From NCBI GenBank assembly GCA_030141605.1, contig JAQGDQ010001068.1, positions 30,001 through 65,612 of the forward strand: a DNA stretch of 35,612 nucleotides, read 5' to 3'. This DNA comes from Tubiluchus corallicola (taxonomy: Eukaryota; Priapulida; Priapulimorpha; Priapulimorphida; Tubiluchidae). A model generated the notes under the pieces. The model searched no databases. It worked only from the letters and a program-made list of their open reading frames with translations, and was not told the origin of the DNA. Positions within the stretch are counted from its first letter, which is position 1, and every line of letters begins with the position of its first letter. A program made the position numbers and the translations under genes. This document shows, one piece after another, positions 30,595-35,612 of the stretch.

Positions 30595-31600
30595 GTTCTG
30601 ATTAGCATTGAAAGATACTTGAACTAATTCTAAATCCTAATAAAGTTGGGACAAGATGCTTAAGTTACACATGATAAGTTAGACCAACTACCCGTTAAAG
30701 ACACCAAACTTTTTCCGGGATAAATTTATTTTCACTTTATTAAAAAACGAAAAAAACAACGTTGAAGTCGTGTGTGCTGCTAAAATAATTGAGAAATCTC
30801 CTATAACAGAAAAGATTGTAATCACTGGAAATGCTGATAAGCTTGTCATTCGTCTTTACAGATGTGATGATAAAGCCTGCTATAATACAAGATATAACCG
30901 TGCTGAAGGCTGTTGCTTGCAATTACGAGTCGGTCCGCTCTTTTACTTTTACTTTTCGTAGCGTGTGTAAGAACAGTTACATTGAAGTGATTAACAATAA
31001 TCACAAGCATCAATCAAAACTTTTCTAGATAAAGATACATTTGAAGATGGTGAAGAACTTTGACAGATAAGGATATACTTGAAGATGATGAAGAACTTTT
31101 CTAGATAAAGATATATTTGAAGATGATAAAGAACTTTTCTAGATAAGGATATATTTGAAGATGATGAATAACTTTTCTATGTAAAGATATACTTGAAGAT
31201 GATGAATAACTTTCTTGAAAAAATATATTTGAAGATAATGAAGAACTTTTCCAGAAAAAGATATATTTGAAGATGATGAAGAATTTTCCCAGAAAAAGAT
31301 ATACTTGAAGATGGTGAAGAACTTTTCGAACTTTTCCAGAAAAAGATATATTTGAATATGTTGAAGAACTTTTCTATGTAAAGATATATTTAAAGACGAT
31401 GAAGAATTTTCCCAGAAAAAGATATACTTGAAGATGGTGAAGAACTTTTCTAGAAAAAGATATATTTGAAGATGGTGAAGAACTGTGCTGGTTTTAGAAC
31501 CGTATCACACAGTTTAAAGACTTATGAACCCTGTCTCTGGATTTATTCACGATGGTGGAAAAATTCCAATGAAAGTTCTGATAATGCCTAGAAAATGAAG
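30595..31600 (+). pseudogene. Decayed tandem copy 3 of the BTB gene, BTB-BACK part deleted
   Basis: 30600-30680 repeats the region upstream of copy 1 (26445-26525: GATACTTGAACT, AAAGTTGGGACAAGATGCTT). From about 30750 the sequence jumps to the MATH-like part: GNADKLVIRLYRCDDKAC, AEGCCLQLRVGP, then CKNSYIEVINNN after a frameshift. A 38-bp array interrupts it, and it resumes near 31485 with AGAACCGTATCACACAG and GGATTTATTCACGATGG to the AAAATGA stop near 31595. Confidence 0.8.
31025..31480 (+). repeat. 38-bp minisatellite inside the third BTB copy
   Basis: About 12 units of GAACTTTTCTAGATAAAGAT followed by ATATTTGAAGATGATGAA, some with CCAGAAAAAG instead. It sits where copy 1 encodes LNEDTKERHW, and the unit resembles that coding stretch. 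Confidence 0.9.
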
Positions 31601-32220
31601 TGAAAGAAAAGAGTGTCGTACCGTCAGTGTGGTAGTCTAATTTTAACAGTGACTTGCTAATTAACCTAGTTCCCTGAGTTACATTATAAAATTTATGAAA
31701 TAATGAAAATAGCAAGAGAAAATTTTAAATTCTTCATAACAACAACAACGTCCGTTTTTTTCTTTTTTCTTATTGATACAGCCTGCAAAGCATTTTGTTA
31801 AGCTAATTGGTAAAGAATGGAAAATGTCTTTAGCTGGCACTAGATGGCGACAGTGACACAACATGATATCGCAGAACGATTGAGTACTAACGTAGAACAA
31901 ATGTAGAACAACATTACATTCAGAACTAGAAGCAAACAAAGAGAGATACCAAACAAGAGCAGCAGCAGCAGCGACAGATAGAAAAAAACTTCGCTAATTC
32001 TTGCCAGTGTCACAGAATGGCACTAGATGGCGACACTGACATAACATTGTATGGAAGAACCACACAGAACAATTGCTGAACCATATTTAACAGAACAAAT
32101 AAACAAAGGGAACAGAAAGCAAACCACGACACCAATACCACCACCATCATCAACAACGACAACAATGACAAGAAGAAGAAGAACAACAACAATGACTAAC
32201 AGCTAATTACTAGTGTTACT
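31601..32220. other. Spacer with two CTCF-like cores
   Basis: GCACTAGATGGCGA occurs at 31837-31850 and 32020-32033, each followed by CA(G/C)TGACA. CAN-type triplets fill 32105-32195. No gene seen. Confidence 0.55.

Positions 32221-32262
<42 letters not shown>
32221..32262. repeat. (TTA)n microsatellite
   Basis: Uninterrupted ATT triplets. Confidence 0.9.
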
Positions 32263-32263
<1 letters not shown>

Positions 32264-32786
32264 GTTCATAGCAGTTAAAATAACTTATCTACCCAAAGTG
32301 CAAAGTTGCAAACGGCATACAGGGTGCTAAAAATAACATGTTGCGAGCACCCCAAATGAATGTGGATTGAGAAAAACGAAAGGAGAAGTGAAGTAGCAGA
32401 AAAGGGAAGTAGAAGAGGATAGAGAGAAAGATGTGGTGGTAACCTTCTAGCCAGAGTTATGGCTTCCAAAAGGAAAGACAGAATTAATCAATATAATTTA
32501 TGACACATAACTGCTAAAATACAACTTAAAGTTTCTTTTGAAACAATTTGTGCATGTAATTTTGAAACTATTTATTTATTTTATAGATTTTTTTATTTAT
32601 TCATTGCTATTGTTCCAAAGTCAGTTTGGTGATGAAGTGCCTTACCAATTTCAGTCAACTATATCCACTATTGTAGCGGCCTAGAAGTTAAACTTTTAAA
32701 GTTCTGCTAGCTTCTGTTAATTCAGTAATGTTTACTAGATGGTAGCACTAGTGTCATTAATGTTACTCGATGTTAGAAATAATTAG
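32263..32786. other. AT-rich spacer, nothing recognised
   Basis: No supported frame. One degraded GATGGTAGCACTAG lies near 32740. Confidence 0.5.
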
Positions 32787-33030
32787 TTAAAAGACAAGAA
32801 TTGAGGCACCAAAGGTAGGATTTGGAAAATCGCTTTAAAAAATTGTATGACTTTATAGCAATTTTATGCGTATATCGTACTCGTGTTGAAAGGAATTTTA
32901 GTTTGTTTTCATTTTAAAATTCGCGCAAAACTATTAAGACGGCGTCATTACATGACGTCATATACGCACAACGTAAATCAGGGGAAGAAAGGGAAATGTT
33001 AAACTATGTCCCTGAAAAACTTCCCAGGCA
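32787..33030 (-). mobile_element. Dispersed repeat D, copy 2
   Basis: Begins at TTAA (32787-32790). It is the reverse complement of 10790-11033 with moderate divergence and includes a CRE octamer at 32953-32960. Confidence 0.55.
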
Positions 33031-33320
33031 AATCTGTATTAGGCCTGCTTAACATATCGATTACCTGCTGGAAAGACATACGCAATTAGAAATAATAATT
33101 TAAAATATCCATGCCAATTGGCAAAACGTCGCTGACTCACCCTCCAGGGTGCGCCACTCACTAATTAAAACGTATTGTTAATCTTATTGACAAGATTAGG
33201 TAATTTAAAACTTGATTTAATTAGTAACATGAGTGCTACGAATGCTTTGATTATTTCAAGACGATTTTTTTAAGCTTTGTGTAAGTTGAGGATTTTCTTG
33301 TGCTTCGAGTGCACTAAGTA
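33031..33320. other. AT-rich spacer
   Basis: No gene or repeat recognised. Confidence 0.4.
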
Positions 33321-33700
33321 TAGAGCTGCGCCATCTATTGGCAAGAAGGAGTAAGTCATTTTAACACCCCAAACTTTACAGACTACCGCACAGAGTTTTC
33401 GATTTTACACATCACCGTAGAAATACCAAATAAATTTCCGAAGAGGTAAATAAATACGCTACGTGGTGCCATCTATTAGCAAGAAGAAGTAAAATGCAAT
33501 CAGTCATGTTTGAACTCTCTCAAAGCTTTTACAGAATAACATGCAGAGTTAACGACTTTTCACATCGCCATAAAAACGCTACGTAGATTTACGAAGGTTT
33601 GTTTAAATAAGCTATGTATAAGGTGGTGCCATCTATTAGCAAGAAAAACAATATGTTTGGGATTTCTTAAAAAAATCGGCTACATACCGCCGTAACAAGG
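33320..33700 (-). repeat. ~150-bp tandem repeat with inverted CTCF-like cores
   Basis: Three copies contain GTGCCATCTATTAGCAAGAA (cores at 33328-33342, 33466-33480, 33626-33640), then a block with GCAGAGTT..CGA(C/T)TTT..CACATC and TACGCTACGT. The AGATGGC core is on the minus strand, opposite to the cores at 24.5-32 kb. Confidence 0.75.
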
Positions 33701-33933
33701 CAAAATAAATTCCTAAAGACTTTTTATAAGGAGAAATAGTACCGTCTCAACTAGACAGGCTGTGCCAGGTGCTATACTATGCGGAAACCCGTGTAAATAC
33801 GATTAAAGTCCGGAAAATATGTTATTTACCTACCAATTACTATATAGGCCCACAAGACGCGTTGCTTGGCTCGTATATTACAAAGTACAAAGGTTGATGA
33901 ATCGTTATAACCGACATCTTGTTTTGAAAACAG

Positions 33934-33941
33934 TGACGTCA
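33934..33941 (+). promoter_or_regulatory. CRE octamer upstream of a signal-peptide exon
   Basis: Perfect TGACGTCA, 68 bases upstream of the ATG at 34009. The position suits a proximal promoter element. Confidence 0.45.
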
Positions 33942-34008
33942 GTGTTACGAAGACTGAATTCGAAACTTGAGCTTTAAAAAAAGTCTAGTCTACTTCCTCG
34001 TCATTGCC

Positions 34009-34066
34009 ATGGCCGCAACTAATTATGGATTATTAATATTATTAACCCTCTATGCACGACTGATTG
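34009..34066 (+). CDS. First coding exon of a secreted/membrane protein (rest not found)
   Basis: ATG in a strong context (ATTGCCATGGCC) opens MAATNYGLLILLTLYARLI plus one base, a clear signal-peptide pattern. It ends at a consensus donor TTG|GTAAGT at 34067. No downstream exon is evident before the inverted repeat that starts 29 bases later and runs to the window end. It is too short for ORF finders. Confidence 0.55.
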
Positions 34067-34095
34067 GTAAGTAAGGCTTGATTTTTTTAGTAACC

Positions 34096-35612
34096 TAAAC
34101 AATTGTGTGATAGTCTCTTTGCGTTAATTTTGACAACAAACGTGCCAACATTCAAACGGTAAGAAATAGACGAGAGAAATAAGAGAAATGACGAAATTGT
34201 TGAAAATCTGGAAAGGTAATTCGCTAGAAGAGAGCACGCCAGGTGTGGATTTACTGTTGTATCTTACATAAACAGACTCTTAGCTTTGAATATGTTGTCA
34301 TTAGAAGCCAGAAGATTCATTATGATTTAAAAATGTGCTACAATATCATTCATAGGGAAAATAATTTAGATATCTATGAATTTTTTACCCCGCTCCTAAA
34401 ATTACTAGGGGGCATTGCTCTGTGTCGTCTGTAGCTCAACATTCGTGTGCTAATAGAATTGTCAACACTGGTAACATACCATATCTTCATGAACATGTAA
34501 ATGGGTCTCCACTGGTAAATACCGTCTCTTCCTGAACATGTAAATGGGTCTCCACTGGCAAATTCCGTCTCTTCCTGAACATGCAAATGGATTTCCGCTG
34601 GTAAATACCGTCTCTTTTTGAACATGTAAATCGGTTTCCATTGGTAAATATCGTCTCTTCCTGAACATGTAAATGGGTCTCCACAGGGAAATACCGTCTC
34701 TTCCTGAATATGTAAATGGGTTTCCACTGGTAAATACCGTCTCTTCCTGAATATGTAAATGGGTTTCCACTGGTAAATACCGTCTCTTCCTGAACACGTA
34801 AATCGGTTTCCACTGGTAAATATCGTCTCTTCCTGAACATGCTAATGGGTTTCCACAGGTAAATATCGTCTCTTCCTGAAAATGTAAATCGGTTTCCACT
34901 GGTAAATATCGTCTCTTCCTGAACATGCTAATGGGTTTCCACTGGTAAATATCGTCTCTTCCTGAAAATGTAAATCGGTTTCCACTGGTAAATATCGTCT
35001 CTTCCTGAAAATGTAAATCGGTTTCCACTGGTAAATACCGTTTCCTCCTGAACGTGTAAATGGGTCTCCACTGGCAAATATCGTCTCTAGTAAATATTTA
35101 GTTAAACATTCATGAATATTAACTTATTTTCTGGAAGAGACGGTATTTGCCTGTGGAGACCCATTTGCATGTTCAGGAAGAGACGGTATTTACCAGTGGA
35201 GACCCATTTACATGTTCATGAAGATATGGTATGTTACCAGTGTTGACAATTCTATTAGCACACGAATGTTGAGCTACAGACGACACAGAGCAATGCCCCC
35301 TAGTAATTTTAGGAGCGGGGTAAAAAATTCATAGATATCTAAATTATTTTCCCTATGAATGATATTGTAGCACATTTTTAAATCATAATGAATCTTCTGG
35401 CTTCTAATGACAACATATTCAAAGCTAAGAGTCTGTTTATGTAAGATACAACAGTAAATCCACACCTGGCGTGCTCTCTTCTAGCGAATTACCTTTCCAG
35501 ATTTTCAACAATTTCGTCATTTCTCTTATTTCTCTCGTCTATTTCTTACCGTTTGAATGTTGGCACGTTTGTTGTCAAAATTAACGCAAAGAGACTATCA
35601 CACAATTGTTTA
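34096..35612. repeat. Large near-perfect inverted repeat (palindrome)
   Basis: 34096-34542 is the reverse complement of 35166-35612 with no visible indel; paired coordinates sum to 69708. The identical 63-codon frame at 34243-34434 (+) and 35274-35465 (-) shows this. The right arm is cut by the window end. The spacer is mostly a 43-bp tandem array. Confidence 0.95.
34490..35095 (-). repeat. 43-bp tandem array at the palindrome centre
   Basis: About 14 units of TGGAAACCCATTTACATGTT followed by CAGGAAGAGACGGTATTTAC and CAG (minus strand). Since 43 is not a multiple of three, three units give a 43-residue period and all frames stay open; the predicted proteins are artefacts. Two more units lie in opposite orientation at about 35145-35215. 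Confidence 0.92.

Noticed and set aside
34243-34434. 63-codon frame, identical in both palindrome arms
   Set aside because: Its duplication only reflects the palindrome. The sequence has no recognised motif or splice signals.
34374-35028. Repetitive proteins on the minus strand
   Set aside because: The 43-bp unit is not a multiple of three, so the three frames interchange. The open frames are a property of the array, with no start context or splice signals.

Overview
The window is genomic DNA from an animal, most likely an invertebrate. It is AT-rich, has spliced genes with GT-AG introns, and is dense in microsatellites, minisatellites, TTAA-flanked MITEs, a CR1/L2-like LINE, a 5S-headed SINE and tRNA-like SINE heads. 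A lophotrochozoan such as a mollusc fits, but the sequence does not prove it. It opens inside an (AGT)n repeat and ends inside a long palindrome, which suggests a whole contig.

Layout. 0-3 kb: microsatellites and a CpG-richer block with CRE and CTCF-like motifs. 3.06-6.1 kb: the C-terminal scrap of one reverse-transcriptase element, then a 5'-truncated LINE with an intact RT frame and a repeat-bearing 3' UTR. 6.1-10 kb: repeats, including a 35-bp tandem array between inverted repeats and a GC-rich hAT-like block. 10.1-18.7 kb: a complete six-exon gene on the + strand for a 392-residue beta-1,4-galactosyltransferase-family enzyme. All catalytic motifs are present, and Leu at the donor-gatekeeper position predicts UDP-GalNAc use. 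Its introns hold an 18-bp donor-like minisatellite, MITEs, a SINE with target-site duplications, and inverted composite repeats around exon 4. 18.8-26.4 kb: two MITEs sharing one TTAA, further repeats, a GC-rich island, tandem repeats carrying CTCF-like cores, and an 81-bp satellite. 26.8-31.6 kb: one intact intronless gene for a BTB-BACK protein with a MATH-like C-terminus, followed by two decayed tandem copies, one holding a 38-bp minisatellite that arose inside its former coding sequence. 31.8-35.6 kb: more CTCF-like cores, a likely signal-peptide first exon with a strong splice donor, then a near-perfect inverted repeat with a 43-bp tandem array at its centre, running to the last base.

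The two intact cellular genes show no functional link. The glycosyltransferase would act in the Golgi. The BTB protein would be an adaptor, possibly for a Cullin-3 ubiquitin ligase. The surroundings are mainly the product of MITE, LINE and SINE insertion and tandem-repeat growth.
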